Source: a virus
DNA length: 30,525 bases
Virus record (IMG/VR): IMGVR_UViG_3300044911_001514
Span: 1 to 30,525 of that record
Direction: 5' to 3' (one strand)
Shown here: in pieces, positions 9,801-17,821 of the stretch
Layout of the letters: each line of letters begins with the position of its first letter
How positions within the stretch are numbered: the stretch's first letter is position 1
Position numbers and translations under genes: made by a program
Notes under the pieces: generated by a model
Database searches by the model: none
The model's input: only the letters and a program-made list of their open reading frames with translations
What the model was told of the DNA's origin: nothing

Positions 9801-10242
9801 TGGTGCGGCGAACTGCCAATTGTTTGTTCGTACAACGTCTGACAACCCCGCGAGCACACCGGCCTGGCGCGACTGGCAGCCCTTTGTCAACAACACCCAC
9901 CGTGGCCGCGGTTTTCAGTTCAAGCTCATAGCCACTAGCAGCAACCCGGCCCAGAACGTTGTCGTTGAAGAGCTAGGCGTTCGCGGTGAGTTTGAACGCC
10001 GCACAGAGCAACAGCGCAACCTGGCCAGTGGGTCGGCAGCCTATAGCGTCACCTTCCCCACCGCGTTCTACGGCACACCAAGCGTTGGCATCACTGCGCA
10101 GGATATGGCAACCGGCGATTACTTCACCCTTTCAAGCATTAGCCGTACTGGTTTTACTGTGACCTTTAGAAACAGCGCGAATAGCATGGTGAGCAAGACC
10201 TTTGACTATCAAGCCGTTGGCCACGGCAGGCAGATCACCTAA
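6856..10242 (+). CDS. Central tail fibre / host specificity protein J
   Basis: From the ATG one base after the I stop the product is 1128 residues; the open frame extends back to 6793, and ATG 6844 is an alternative start. Residues about 8-35 are almost all glycine with one lysine, then the J-family core begins (DLIGEGEIEGF, LLTSKRYGFGDH). A fibronectin type III-like segment lies near residues 665-755. The end has the beta-sandwich pattern VTFPTAFYGTPSVGI to TFDYQAVGHGRQ seen in many phage fibre tips. J forms the distal tail tip and usually decides receptor choice. The stop overlaps the next start as TAATG. It is close to lambda J in length (about 1130). Confidence 0.93.
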   Translation: MDKHLIAGAGGGGGGGGGKGGGGGGGGSANVTRDNLDSRQVARIIDLIGEGEIEGFPSAKDYTVGTTNYNVAMLKDVYLNNTPVLRGDADPTNAQASDYNFDITNAVFEFRTGTQNQTYTQNVGDANQSTTLVNTKVTQSTPVTRSITDPDVNAVRVTIGTPALQVFKSNGDVEGAVIQYRIQTSYSGGPFTTVEEKEIRGRTADLYQRIHRIDLTAPPPVDIRVVRVNADAAPSGSTTENSDFYWYDYTEKINAKTTYPNSALFAVKLNAEQFSSIPSRAYRVRGIKVRIPNNATVNPQNGRLIYAGTWNGTFAAAQWTTDPAWILWDLLTSKRYGFGDHIDAAQLDKWSFLAASQYCAEVVSNGKGGQEPRFACNVVIQTQEQAFKLINDLCSVFRAMPFWSAGALEISQDRPQDYSYIFNQTNVTEEGFTYSGSSLKTRHTVAVVQYFDMELRDLAYEVVEDKEGIDKFGVVKIEVSAFACTSQGQARRVGEWLLYTEQNETEIVSFSTDIAAGITVRPGDLINIGDPVRAGVMRSGRCTTGSTTTRVRLDRTDVDLFPSGPPASFTFNVLLPSGQLAIVPGSTLVGNSIFTGSTLAEAPAVGAPWTIGTTEVAMSTWRVLNVKETDGATYDITAVAYNSTKYDYVERDVPLGTRDVSDLNEPPLAPTNLVVREVLYESNGQVLAKLIVGWRAAERALTYEVRYRFNNGNWVTANVRSVDYEIQNSDVGRYEIEVTAIGAINSKRSTAATKTYDAIGKTAPPETIPDLFIAPIDEHTAELYWPQAVDLDVRIGGKIRIRHTPLTDVTATWGRSNDIVPAVAGSSTRKIVPLLEGTYFIRAVDSLGNESANTASVVVDLPAPQDLLLIQEYREEDNSPPFNGSATDMYYNETELGLVLAADEPVDNMATDGNWDALGLIDYIGGAVADGEYQFAETLDLGAVYDLGLQQILKTRSFEPGNTYDERIELIDSWDDIDGDDLGAANCQLFVRTTSDNPASTPAWRDWQPFVNNTHRGRGFQFKLIATSSNPAQNVVVEELGVRGEFERRTEQQRNLASGSAAYSVTFPTAFYGTPSVGITAQDMATGDYFTLSSISRTGFTVTFRNSANSMVSKTFDYQAVGHGRQIT

Positions 10243-11048
10243 TGGCACAGGCATCTGATTACAACCTTGCTAACCAGTCCGGCGCCAACTTCCGGTCTGA
10301 GTTGAACACGATCTTGGCTGCAGTCGTAAGTCAGAACTCAGGTTCAACCGCACCCACCACCACCTACGCCTATCAGCTTTGGATTGATACCAGCGTCAGC
10401 CCCAACCCGCTGCTGAAACTGCGCAACGGTGCCAACAGCGCCTGGATCACCATCGGTGACGTGACCGTCGCCAACTTGGGTTTGGCTGCCCTCTCTGGTG
10501 CGACCTTCACGGGCGACATCACGCTGAACGCCCAATCTGACCTGCGTTTTGCGGATTCAGACAGCAGCAACTGGGTTGCACTGCAGGCACCGGCCACGGT
10601 TAGCAGCAACGTCACATGGACCTTGCCGAGTGCTGATGGGACCAGCGGCCAAGCACTGAGCACTAACGCCTCTGGTGTTCTGTCTTGGGCAAGCTATGCC
10701 GCACTGGCAACAGCGCAGACCTTCACGGCTCAACAGCGTGGTGCGATCTCTGCTCTGACCGACGGCGCTACTGTGACGCCCGATTTCAGCTTGGCGAACA
10801 ATTTTTCTTTATCCATCGGTGGAAACAGGACACTTGCCAACCCGACCAATTTGACTGCTGGTGCAAGCGGCTGCATCTGGATTACTCAGACGACTGGCTC
10901 GCACACCTTGGCTTATGGCAGCTATTGGGACTTCAGTGGCGGCACCGCACCAACGCTAAGCACTGCAGCCAGTGCCGTGGATTGTCTGGTGTATTCAGTT
11001 CAGTCCACTACAAAGATCACCGCAACCCTCATTACCAACCTGAGCTGA
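10242..11048 (+). CDS. Putative tail fibre protein
   Basis: This 268-residue Thr/Ser/Ala-rich protein is coupled to J by a TAATG overlap. Its N-terminus (ASDYNLANQSGANFRSELN) matches the short attachment-like start found in other phage fibres downstream of J. The segment TFTGDITLNAQSDLRFADSD and the following NVTWTLPSADGTSGQ-type strands are common in trimeric phage fibre proteins. No catalytic motif is seen. It probably attaches to the tail tip by its N-terminus, with the beta-rich C-terminal half exposed. Exact role and receptor cannot be judged from sequence. Confidence 0.65.
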   Translation: MAQASDYNLANQSGANFRSELNTILAAVVSQNSGSTAPTTTYAYQLWIDTSVSPNPLLKLRNGANSAWITIGDVTVANLGLAALSGATFTGDITLNAQSDLRFADSDSSNWVALQAPATVSSNVTWTLPSADGTSGQALSTNASGVLSWASYAALATAQTFTAQQRGAISALTDGATVTPDFSLANNFSLSIGGNRTLANPTNLTAGASGCIWITQTTGSHTLAYGSYWDFSGGTAPTLSTAASAVDCLVYSVQSTTKITATLITNLS

Positions 11049-11051
11049 TCA

Positions 11052-14000
11052 ATGGGAGTTCCCGGCAACGCCAATGCGCTTCTCCTGCGCAGTGCAACCG
11101 CTGCTGCCTCTGGCGGGGTGAGTAGATCACTACGCTTCTCTTCCGGTGATTCCAGTTATCTGAGCCGAACTCCCGCTTCTGCAGGTAACCGTCAAGCTTG
11201 GACTTGGGCGGGGTGGGTAAAGAGGTCCGCTTTAAGTCCTGCAATTAGCAACAGTATATTTACCACCAATTACTCAACTTCTGGAGCGCTGGGTGGATTT
11301 GATTTGCGCTTGCTTAGCGATAACACGTTCAATGTCTTTTCGTATGTCAGTGGCGCCACGCAGATCGAGTTGACAACAACGCAGGTTTTTCGAGATACAT
11401 CTGCCTGGTATCACATAGTTGTTGCGTTAGACACGACTCAGGCCACAGCGGCAAACAGATGCAGGCTCTACGTCAATGGTACGCAAGTGACCACGTTTTC
11501 CACTGCCACGTATCCGTCGCAGAACTATGCAGGAGTACAGGTCAACAGCACAGATACTCATTACGTTGGATGCCTGAACCTGAACGGCACACCCCAGCGG
11601 TTCTTTGATGGTTACCTGGCCGACGTTCACTTCATCGACGGCCAAGCATTAGACCCCACCAGCTTTGGCGAGTTCGACGCCACCACCGGCGTGTGGAACC
11701 CCAAGGCATACACCGGCAGCTACGGCACCAACGGCTTCCACCTTGAGTTCGCGGACAACAGTGCAGCAACCGCGACCACATTAGGGAAGGACACTTCGGG
11801 CAACGGGAATAACTTCACCCCGTCGAATTTGTCCGTCAGCTCAACTCCAAACGCCATCCAATTCCCCAGTGGCGTCAGCAGCGTCGATTACCTCGTTGTA
11901 GGTGGTGGCGGTGGCGCAGGTGGCGACCTGTCAGGTGGTGGCGGTGGCGGTGGCGTTCTTGCCTCGTCCACTTCAATCACCAGTTCCTCCCTTTACCAAG
12001 TCATCGTTGGTGCTGGGGGCAGTGGCAACACAGGTAATACCGCAGGCTCTAACGGCGGCGACTCTCGCTTCGGATCAATCGTTGCGTATGGCGGTGGCGG
12101 CGGTGGTGGAGATAACGGCGTTCCTACTACTGGCGGCAGTGGTGGTGGTGGATCGACTGGTGGATCTAATTCTTCAGCTCGTACCGGCGCCGCTGGAACA
12201 TCCGGCCAAGGCTATGCGGGTGGCAACGGCTTTGGCTATCCCGGTGGTCCTGGCGGCGGTGGTGGTGCTGGAGGAGCAGGTTCTAACGGCACGACCAGCA
12301 CGGGTGGCGGTGGTAACGGCGGCATCGGCGCAACTTCGTCCATTACTGGCACATCCACCTATTACGGCGGTGGCGGTGGCGGCGCAGGAGACACACGGCT
12401 GTCTGGTGGCGCGGGCACAGGCGGCCAAGGTGGCGGCGGGAATGGCGCGTTCACCTCAGGAGGCGCAGGCAGTAACGGCACCGCAAATACTGGTGGCGGC
12501 GGCGGTGGCGGCAGTCAGTTCGGTGGAGATGGCGGCAATGGTGGTTCTGGCGTTGTTGTAATCCGCTATGCCGATACCAATCCCGATTTGTCGTTTATTG
12601 GCTCCAGCCTGACCTATACAAAAACAACATCCGGCGGCTACAAGATTTATAGCTTCACTGCATCCAGCTCTGTTCTGAGCGATCCCGGCAACGATTCCGT
12701 AGTTGACGTTCCCTCTTCGAGCGGCACGGATACGGGCGCGGGGGGTGAGGTTCGTGGCAATTACTGCACATGGAACCCGCTAGATACGTTCGGTCCGACT
12801 TTTGCAAACGGCAATCTTGATGCTTCCTACAACACAACTTCGTGGAAGGGTTATCGGTCAACAATCGCTCCAACAAGCGGCAAATGGTACTGGGAAGTTA
12901 CCGTTAACACGCTGAGTGGATCCAATTTCACTAACATCGGCGTTTCGAAAGCAATAGGAGCAGGCGGTGTCGCTATCAACAGCGACTTCGACAACACCGC
13001 CGAAACCGCAGGATACAACTCCACTGGGGTCAAAGTCTCGTCTACATACGGTGGCGGAAGTTACGGTGCCTCGTTCACGGCTGGTGATGTTATTGGGGTC
13101 GGTCTAGATGTTGATGCTGGCACCCTTGTCTTCTATAAGAATGGAACAAGCCAAGGAACTGCATATAGCAATCTGACTGCAAATGCAGCGTGGACGCCAG
13201 CCATGTCCATGTATGGCAACGTGGCGATCTCGGTCAACTTTGGCCAGCGACCGTTTGCCTATCAAACGGCTGGCACCAATCGCCCAGCCTCAACGTACAA
13301 AGCCCTCTGCACGGCAAACCTGCCCGCGCCAGTAGTCACAAAGCCTTCGACGGTTTTTGATACCAAGCTCTACACGGGCAATGGCTCTGGTCGCAGTATC
13401 ACAGGCTTTGGTTTCAGCCCCGATCTGGTCTGGACTAAGCAGCGTAGTGGTTCGGCAACAGCGCACTCGTTGCATGACATTGTGCGTGGAACAAACAAGC
13501 ACCTTGCGTCAAACTCAACAGATGCAGAGGTTGATGTTGGTCAGTACGGCGGCGGCGTAACTGCCTTTAACTCGGACGGCTTTTCCCTTGGGACTTGGGG
13601 TGCTGTCAACGAGAACAATCAAACCTACGTTGCATGGGCGTTTGACGGAGGATCGACAACTTCATCCAACACCCAAGGCTCCATCACTTCTAGTGTGCGA
13701 GCTAACGCCACAGCGGGATTTTCGATTGTCACGTACACAGGCACGGGTGCAACCGGCGGGTCTGTTGGGCATGGACTCGGGGTGGCGCCGGGTTTGATTA
13801 TCGTTAAAAACCGTGATCGCTCTATTGTTTGGGTTTGTTATCACTCAGCACTGGGCGCCGGTTCTTACCTTTTTCTGAACACTACCGACGCAAAAGCCAA
13901 TGAAAGCTCCTACTGGGGTAGCGGCGTCACTTCAACAGTGTTCGGCGTTCAAGCGAATAATGCTTCTGGCATCAACTACTTAAATGAAAAGCATGTGGCG

Positions 14001-14363
14001 TACTGTTTCGCCCCAGTATCCGGGTACTCTTCTTTCGGCAGCTACACCGGCAACGGCAGCTCGGATGGTCCGTTTGTGTTCACCGGACATAGAAGCAGAT
14101 GGATCATGGTGAAGCGGACGGATACAACCGGAAACTGGGTAATTATCGACACCGCCAGAGACACCTACAACTACATTGACAAAGCGCTGTATGCAGATTC
14201 AAGCCAATCGGAGTCAAGCGTTGGTGCCGGTCCGTACTGCGATGTGCTCTCCAATGGCTTCAAGGTTAGAACAAGTGCATACGGAAACTGGAACGCAAAT
14301 GGCGGTACTTATGTGTACGCAAGTTTCGCCGAGTCACCCTTTAATTACTCCCGCGCCAGGTGA
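11052..14363 (+). CDS. Multidomain tail adhesin: LamG-like, polyglycine, SPRY-like, triple repeat
   Basis: This 1103-residue protein is modular. Residues about 25-260 look like a LamG/concanavalin-A-like jelly roll (YLSRTP, WTWAGWVKRS, WYHIVVALD, RLYVNGTQV, DGYLADVHFIDG). Residues about 280-507 are glycine-rich, opening YLVVGGGGG and closing VVVIRYA, a domain known from phage and bacterial surface proteins that probably forms a polyglycine-helix bundle. Residues about 597-737 resemble a SPRY domain (GKWYWEVTV, GDVIGVGLD, LVFYKNG). The rest holds three related modules (about 770-870, 892-990, 995-1100), each with a Y-T-G-x-G start, a P-x-L-I/V-x-x-K strand and an aromatic-Val/Ala-x-F/W-A end. 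All are typical of carbohydrate or surface binding. It starts four bases after the previous gene. Confidence 0.75.
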   Translation: MGVPGNANALLLRSATAAASGGVSRSLRFSSGDSSYLSRTPASAGNRQAWTWAGWVKRSALSPAISNSIFTTNYSTSGALGGFDLRLLSDNTFNVFSYVSGATQIELTTTQVFRDTSAWYHIVVALDTTQATAANRCRLYVNGTQVTTFSTATYPSQNYAGVQVNSTDTHYVGCLNLNGTPQRFFDGYLADVHFIDGQALDPTSFGEFDATTGVWNPKAYTGSYGTNGFHLEFADNSAATATTLGKDTSGNGNNFTPSNLSVSSTPNAIQFPSGVSSVDYLVVGGGGGAGGDLSGGGGGGGVLASSTSITSSSLYQVIVGAGGSGNTGNTAGSNGGDSRFGSIVAYGGGGGGGDNGVPTTGGSGGGGSTGGSNSSARTGAAGTSGQGYAGGNGFGYPGGPGGGGGAGGAGSNGTTSTGGGGNGGIGATSSITGTSTYYGGGGGGAGDTRLSGGAGTGGQGGGGNGAFTSGGAGSNGTANTGGGGGGGSQFGGDGGNGGSGVVVIRYADTNPDLSFIGSSLTYTKTTSGGYKIYSFTASSSVLSDPGNDSVVDVPSSSGTDTGAGGEVRGNYCTWNPLDTFGPTFANGNLDASYNTTSWKGYRSTIAPTSGKWYWEVTVNTLSGSNFTNIGVSKAIGAGGVAINSDFDNTAETAGYNSTGVKVSSTYGGGSYGASFTAGDVIGVGLDVDAGTLVFYKNGTSQGTAYSNLTANAAWTPAMSMYGNVAISVNFGQRPFAYQTAGTNRPASTYKALCTANLPAPVVTKPSTVFDTKLYTGNGSGRSITGFGFSPDLVWTKQRSGSATAHSLHDIVRGTNKHLASNSTDAEVDVGQYGGGVTAFNSDGFSLGTWGAVNENNQTYVAWAFDGGSTTSSNTQGSITSSVRANATAGFSIVTYTGTGATGGSVGHGLGVAPGLIIVKNRDRSIVWVCYHSALGAGSYLFLNTTDAKANESSYWGSGVTSTVFGVQANNASGINYLNEKHVAYCFAPVSGYSSFGSYTGNGSSDGPFVFTGHRSRWIMVKRTDTTGNWVIIDTARDTYNYIDKALYADSSQSESSVGAGPYCDVLSNGFKVRTSAYGNWNANGGTYVYASFAESPFNYSRAR

Positions 14364-14416
14364 GTAGTGAACAAGACTAATCGCCCCATTTAGACTCAAT
14401 CCAGCGCATCAGACCC

Positions 14417-14941
14417 ATGTTCATCCTTGACGGCCAGCCGCTTGCTCCTGGGGTTCCGTTCACCCATGCAGGCATTCAATACCCAGCCAACTGGTTGGCT
14501 TTAAGCACTCAGAAGGAACGCCTCGCCATTGGCATTACAGAGGTTCCTGATCCGCCGGTATGGGATCAAAGGTTTTACTGGGGCTATGACGACAAAGGCA
14601 ACCTGATCCCCAAAGACCACGGCCAGCTGGTCGACCAATGGGTCAATCAGACCCGCACTACCGCCAACACCCTGCTGGCCCCTACGGACTGGATCATCAT
14701 CCGCGAAGCTGACAACGGCAAACCCGCCGACCCTGTTCTCAAAACGTGGCGTGAGGACATTCGCGTGGCCACCGGCGTCAAGCTGACCGCAATCCGTGAC
14801 ACCACCGACACGGAAGAATTAGCCGCGTACATTACTAGCGCTAACTACCCCGAATGGCCCCGTGACCCTTATGGCCCTGCTCCTGTTGAGCTTTCTGCTG
14901 ATGACGGGCTGGAGTCTGCTGGCGACAGCGAAGAGGGCTGA
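14417..14941 (+). CDS. Putative tail fibre assembly / accessory protein
   Basis: The product has 174 residues. The first 55 (LDGQPLAPGVPF, YPANWLALST) recur in small phage proteins beside fibre genes. The middle DWIIIREADNGKPADPVLKTWREDIR resembles the tail fibre assembly pattern D-W-x3-R-x8-P-x5-W-R, used by chaperones that fold fibres. The last 25 residues are acidic. It lies 53 bases after the large adhesin and overlaps the next small gene (TGATG). A chaperone role is inference from place and the weak motif. Confidence 0.5.
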   Translation: MFILDGQPLAPGVPFTHAGIQYPANWLALSTQKERLAIGITEVPDPPVWDQRFYWGYDDKGNLIPKDHGQLVDQWVNQTRTTANTLLAPTDWIIIREADNGKPADPVLKTWREDIRVATGVKLTAIRDTTDTEELAAYITSANYPEWPRDPYGPAPVELSADDGLESAGDSEEG

Positions 14942-15084
14942 TGGCGGTTAAGTCCAAAAAGGGCGTAAGCGTTGTAAAGCGTGTCCATCAGCCGGGTCCT
15001 CCTAAAACCACCTCACAGGGTTTTGGTCAACAGTCACGCCCGCGCCGGCGTGGGAAGAAACCACTAAGGGGCCAAGGGCGCTAG
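14941..15084 (+). CDS. Small very basic protein
   Basis: This 47-residue frame starts with an ATG that overlaps the stop of the previous gene (TGATG). The product is extremely rich in Lys, Arg, Gly and Pro (it begins MAVKSKKGVSVVKRV and has a PRRRGKK stretch) and has almost no acidic residues. Coupling to its neighbour supports expression. Such peptides could bind nucleic acid or a virion component, but I recognise no family. The short length keeps confidence moderate. Confidence 0.5.
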   Translation: MAVKSKKGVSVVKRVHQPGPPKTTSQGFGQQSRPRRRGKKPLRGQGR

Positions 15085-15106
15085 AGCTTGCTATCGCTAC
15101 GATGCG

Positions 15107-15358
15107 ATGGGGCTGTTGCCTGTCATGGATGACGACAAAAACACGGTCGGCAACATCCTGACCGCATCCCTTCCTACGGCCTTAGCGGCAGGCATGTTGG
15201 CCATCGGTGCCTTGCTCATTTCCCTGCAGGTGCAATCGGCACGTGTTGAAGCGACCGTTCAACAAATGGCCAAGGCTGTTGAAGAATTGAAGAACGACAC
15301 CAGAGAGCAAATCATTCAGCTGGATCAGCGCGTCAGAGTGCTGGAAATGAAGAACTAG
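15107..15358 (+). CDS. Membrane protein with coiled coil, lysis-associated
   Basis: The 83-residue product has one hydrophobic segment (about residues 21-42, LPTALAAGMLAIGALLISL) and then a charged heptad-like helix to the C-terminus (VEATVQQMAKAVEELKND). This is the layout of XhlA-like or holin-accessory proteins, and the gene stands just before a second membrane protein and the endolysin. Two starts are possible: ATG 15107 or ATG 15125 (MDDDKNT); the second gives the more usual short acidic N-terminus. Assignment to lysis is inference from context. Confidence 0.55.
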   Translation: MGLLPVMDDDKNTVGNILTASLPTALAAGMLAIGALLISLQVQSARVEATVQQMAKAVEELKNDTREQIIQLDQRVRVLEMKN

Positions 15359-15384
15359 CCTGAGTTAGATGCTTCTCTGAAGTC

Positions 15385-15570
15385 ATGCTTCACCTACCTG
15401 AGTTCATCGCAATCATCGTTGCGGCTCACGCGCTGGCGTTGGCCATCGTGAATTTGACGCCAACCCCGAAGGATGACGAAACCCTTGACACGATTGCCCG
15501 CATGGGTGTGAAGGTCTACCGCGCCATTGAACTGCTGGCTGGTGTCATCACTCCTCTTGTTAAGCGTTGA
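15385..15570 (+). CDS. Small membrane protein, candidate holin
   Basis: This 61-residue protein has a hydrophobic N-terminal helix (FIAIIVAAHALALAIVNL) and a second amphipathic helix ending AGVITPLVKR. It ends three bases before the endolysin start. Size, predicted membrane insertion, basic C-terminus and position suit a holin or pinholin, which would set lysis timing. No family is recognised, so the role is inferred from order only. It and the preceding membrane protein could act as a holin/antiholin pair. Confidence 0.5.
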   Translation: MLHLPEFIAIIVAAHALALAIVNLTPTPKDDETLDTIARMGVKVYRAIELLAGVITPLVKR

Positions 15571-15573
15571 ACA

Positions 15574-16659
15574 ATGGCGAACCCTGCGCCGATCACTCTT
15601 GAACAGCTGTTTCGCTTCTTTAATCGTGGCCTGCCGCACCAGCTGGCTGCAATCAGTGAGCTAGAGGCTGACCTAAAGGAAAATGGCTATGAAGCGGCCA
15701 TGCGGCGTGATCGGCCATGGTTCAAGACTTGGAGCACTGACCCGAAGCAGGATGACCTGAGTGCTGCACTCAAGCTGGTCAAGGAATTTGAAGGATGCAA
15801 GCTACAGGCCTACCCGGATCCGTTGTCCGGTGGTGAGCCTTGGACCATTGGCGTTGGTTGCACGCGCTATCCCGATGGTTCGCCAGTGCGGCCAGGTGAT
15901 GTGATCACTGAGGTAGAAGCTGACCAAATGCTGCGGCTTGAAATCGACCGCACTGCTGCTGCCTTGGCAAAGCGCATCCCCCATTGGTGTGAGATGACGG
16001 CTAACCAAAAGTCAGTGCTCGTCAGCTTTGCTTTCAACCTTGGCTCAAACTTTTTTGGCGCCTCAGGGTTTGGCACTATCACCCGCGTGCTTCATGACAA
16101 GCAATGGGATCAGGTGCCGGATGCAATGCTGCTGTACCGCAACCCTGGCACCAACGTTGAAGCTGGCCTGAAGCGTCGCCGGCTTGCGGAAGGTGATCTA
16201 TGGGGTCGCGTCCGTCAGACCAAGGCCCCCCTCTCAGCCATGTTCACGCCTGAGTCACCGTTCAGCTTCAAGATCACACCGCACTTCACCGCTGGTGAGT
16301 TTGCCCTTGGTGACCCTGCACGTCGCTTTCAACATCAGTTCCAGTGCGACACCGCGCTAAAGCTGGCGCAATTCTTGGAGCGTGTGCGTGCGCAGTTCGG
16401 CGGCAAGCTGGTGACAATCACCTCGGGCTACCGTCCACCTGCTATTAACCGAAGCGTTGGTGGTGCCAGCGGCAGTGAACACCTCTACTCAACCGTTGGC
16501 GAGGGTGCAGTCGACTTCTACGTTGATGGTGCCAATATCTACGCCGTGCAGGACTGGTGCGATAAAAACTGGCCACACAGCTTGGGCTATGGCGCACCGA
16601 AAGGCTTTGTTCACCTTGGTATCCGTAAAGGCGGACCTAGGGTTAGGTGGGATTATTGA
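15574..16659 (+). CDS. Endolysin: GH24 lysozyme plus M15 peptidase
   Basis: The 361-residue product joins two peptidoglycan-cutting domains. After about 60 linker residues, a T4-type lysozyme domain shows E73 in EFEG, D82 in YPD and T91 in the WTIGVG strand, with a longer loop than T4 between Asp and Thr. Residues about 230-361 form an M15-type zinc peptidase with SGYR (284-287), H303, D314 and H347. GH24 cleaves glycan strands and M15 cleaves cross-bridge peptides. No signal peptide or membrane segment is seen, so export should depend on a holin. The N-terminal 60 residues (LEQLFRFFNRGLPHQ) are of unknown role. Confidence 0.92.
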   Translation: MANPAPITLEQLFRFFNRGLPHQLAAISELEADLKENGYEAAMRRDRPWFKTWSTDPKQDDLSAALKLVKEFEGCKLQAYPDPLSGGEPWTIGVGCTRYPDGSPVRPGDVITEVEADQMLRLEIDRTAAALAKRIPHWCEMTANQKSVLVSFAFNLGSNFFGASGFGTITRVLHDKQWDQVPDAMLLYRNPGTNVEAGLKRRRLAEGDLWGRVRQTKAPLSAMFTPESPFSFKITPHFTAGEFALGDPARRFQHQFQCDTALKLAQFLERVRAQFGGKLVTITSGYRPPAINRSVGGASGSEHLYSTVGEGAVDFYVDGANIYAVQDWCDKNWPHSLGYGAPKGFVHLGIRKGGPRVRWDY

Positions 16660-16665
16660 TGACCT

Positions 16666-17178
16666 GTGCTGCTTCCTGATCACGAAATCCGCCGGCTCTG
16701 CAAACAGCACGGCATGGTCACGCCATACAACGATGAATTGATCAACCCGGCCAGCTTGGACTTAAGGCTTGGTGATCGCATCATGATTGAGCAGGAGGAC
16801 ACCCCTGACCTGCAAATCGTTGGCCTGTGTGAATACAGCGCTGAAAACCCCTTCATGATCCATCCGGGTGAATGGTTCCTTGGTGAAACCCAAGAGATCT
16901 GCCACCTACCGGATCATGTCGGCGCTCAGTTCGTGCTCAAGTCATCCCGCGCTAGGGAAGGATGGGACCATGCGGAGGCCGGCTGGGCTGACCCTGGCTA
17001 CTGCGGGCGTTTGACGCTTGAGCTGAAAAACACACGCCAATACCACCCCTTGCCGATATGGCCAGGCCTACGCATTGGCCAGCTCAAGTTCCTTCTGGTC
17101 AGTGGTAGCCCTGAACGCTCCTATGCCGTCACTGGCCGCTATCAACACGACTTGGTTGTCACCGCCAGCAAGGGCTAA
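16666..17178 (+). CDS. dcd: dCTP deaminase
   Basis: The family marks are clear: NPASLDLRLG at 27-36, KSSRAREG at 92-99, then GWADPGYCGRLTLEL at 106-120 with the catalytic Glu (E119) and a conserved Gln in GLRIGQL. The enzyme turns dCTP into dUTP on the way to dTTP. At 170 residues it is a little shorter than the E. coli protein (193). The start is GTG, since no in-frame ATG lies nearby; it is six bases after the endolysin. A phage copy would raise thymidine nucleotide supply during replication, so a place in the lysis region is unusual. Confidence 0.9.
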   Translation: MLLPDHEIRRLCKQHGMVTPYNDELINPASLDLRLGDRIMIEQEDTPDLQIVGLCEYSAENPFMIHPGEWFLGETQEICHLPDHVGAQFVLKSSRAREGWDHAEAGWADPGYCGRLTLELKNTRQYHPLPIWPGLRIGQLKFLLVSGSPERSYAVTGRYQHDLVVTASKG

Positions 17179-17257
17179 TTCTTAAGGCCCCCTAAATACA
17201 ACTGCTTTAGTTGGCAGTGTCATTGCCGCTACCGTTTGACAGGCCGCGGCTGCGCTC

Positions 17258-17443
17258 ATGCGGGCGTTCATTGTTGAGGTCAGCGCAAAGCTGATCGTTC
17301 GGTCTGCCACCGATCCCGAGGAGCTGCCCGCTGATGTTTACTCCCGCATTGCTGAGTTCATAAGCAACGACAACGACATTCTCGACCTTGAGGTCAACGT
17401 TGTTCCATTGCCTGCTGATCTCAGTGGAACAGCATCACATTGA
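17258..17443 (+). CDS. Small hypothetical protein
   Basis: A 61-residue acidic protein beginning MRAFIVEVSAKLIVRSATDPEELPADVYSRI. The beta-alpha pattern (strand, acidic loop, helix, strand LDLEVNVVPLP) suggests a small folded domain. It overlaps the likely GTG start of the HNH gene. The 79 bases before it hold a CAACT/AGTTG hairpin and a TTGACA box with no clear partner at -10. No function can be assigned. Confidence 0.5.
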   Translation: MRAFIVEVSAKLIVRSATDPEELPADVYSRIAEFISNDNDILDLEVNVVPLPADLSGTASH

Positions 17444-17729
17444 TGAAACCAGGCTGGTCACCAGGCGCAGTGCTCGTGATCAAATCCACCTTGCTTGGAA
17501 TTATCAGTGTTGTTATTGCGCAGAGCCACTGGGTCGTAGCGCCACCCTTGACCACATCATCCCGAAAGCCCATGGCGGGTTGACGGTGCGTGAAAACTTA
17601 GCCAGCTGCTGCTTTGCTTGTAATAGCTCCAAAGGCCATAAGCCATGGGTCGACTGGTATCGCGCACAACCCTTCTGGTCAGCTTTAGGTGAGTGGGCAA
17701 TCGTGCAATGGATGACCCAAGGGGATTAG
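17424..17729 (+). CDS. HNH endonuclease
   Basis: The product (101 residues from GTG 17424) has the HNH layout: C29-x2-C32, D43-H44 in LDHIIPKAHGG, Asn in the RENL helix and C63-x2-C66-N, giving a zinc-supported metal-dependent nuclease fold. An upstream TTG at 17388 is an alternative start; no ATG is available. Free-standing HNH proteins in phages are either homing nucleases or partners of terminase in DNA packaging. This one is far from any visible terminase, so homing or a general nicking role is equally possible. Confidence 0.85.
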   Translation: MEQHHIDETRLVTRRSARDQIHLAWNYQCCYCAEPLGRSATLDHIIPKAHGGLTVRENLASCCFACNSSKGHKPWVDWYRAQPFWSALGEWAIVQWMTQGD

Positions 17730-17821
17730 AATTTTGGTCCTACGTAAAAACGTGGGGCGTCCGTTGTCGGCCGGCAGCGGCAAGGTGGGTTAGGCGCGAG
17801 AGCCACCATCACCGGCCACCC

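Noticed and set aside
11902-12561. 219-residue Ala/Val-rich frame inside the large adhesin
   Set aside because: It is the shifted reading of the GGN-rich polyglycine segment; composition is fully explained by the real frame.
11888-12570. GGTGGCGGT-type repeats as a microsatellite or CRISPR-like array
   Set aside because: They encode the polyglycine domain in frame, with varied third bases and no constant repeat or spacer.
14941-15084. Basic 47-residue frame as a nucleoid-type protein
   Set aside because: The gene is kept as a coupled small frame, but composition alone does not support a DNA-compaction role.
17184-17240. CTAAATAC as a T4-type late promoter and TTGACA at about 17236
   Set aside because: The first lacks the full TATAAATA form and no T4-like late factors are seen; the second has no -10 box at normal distance.
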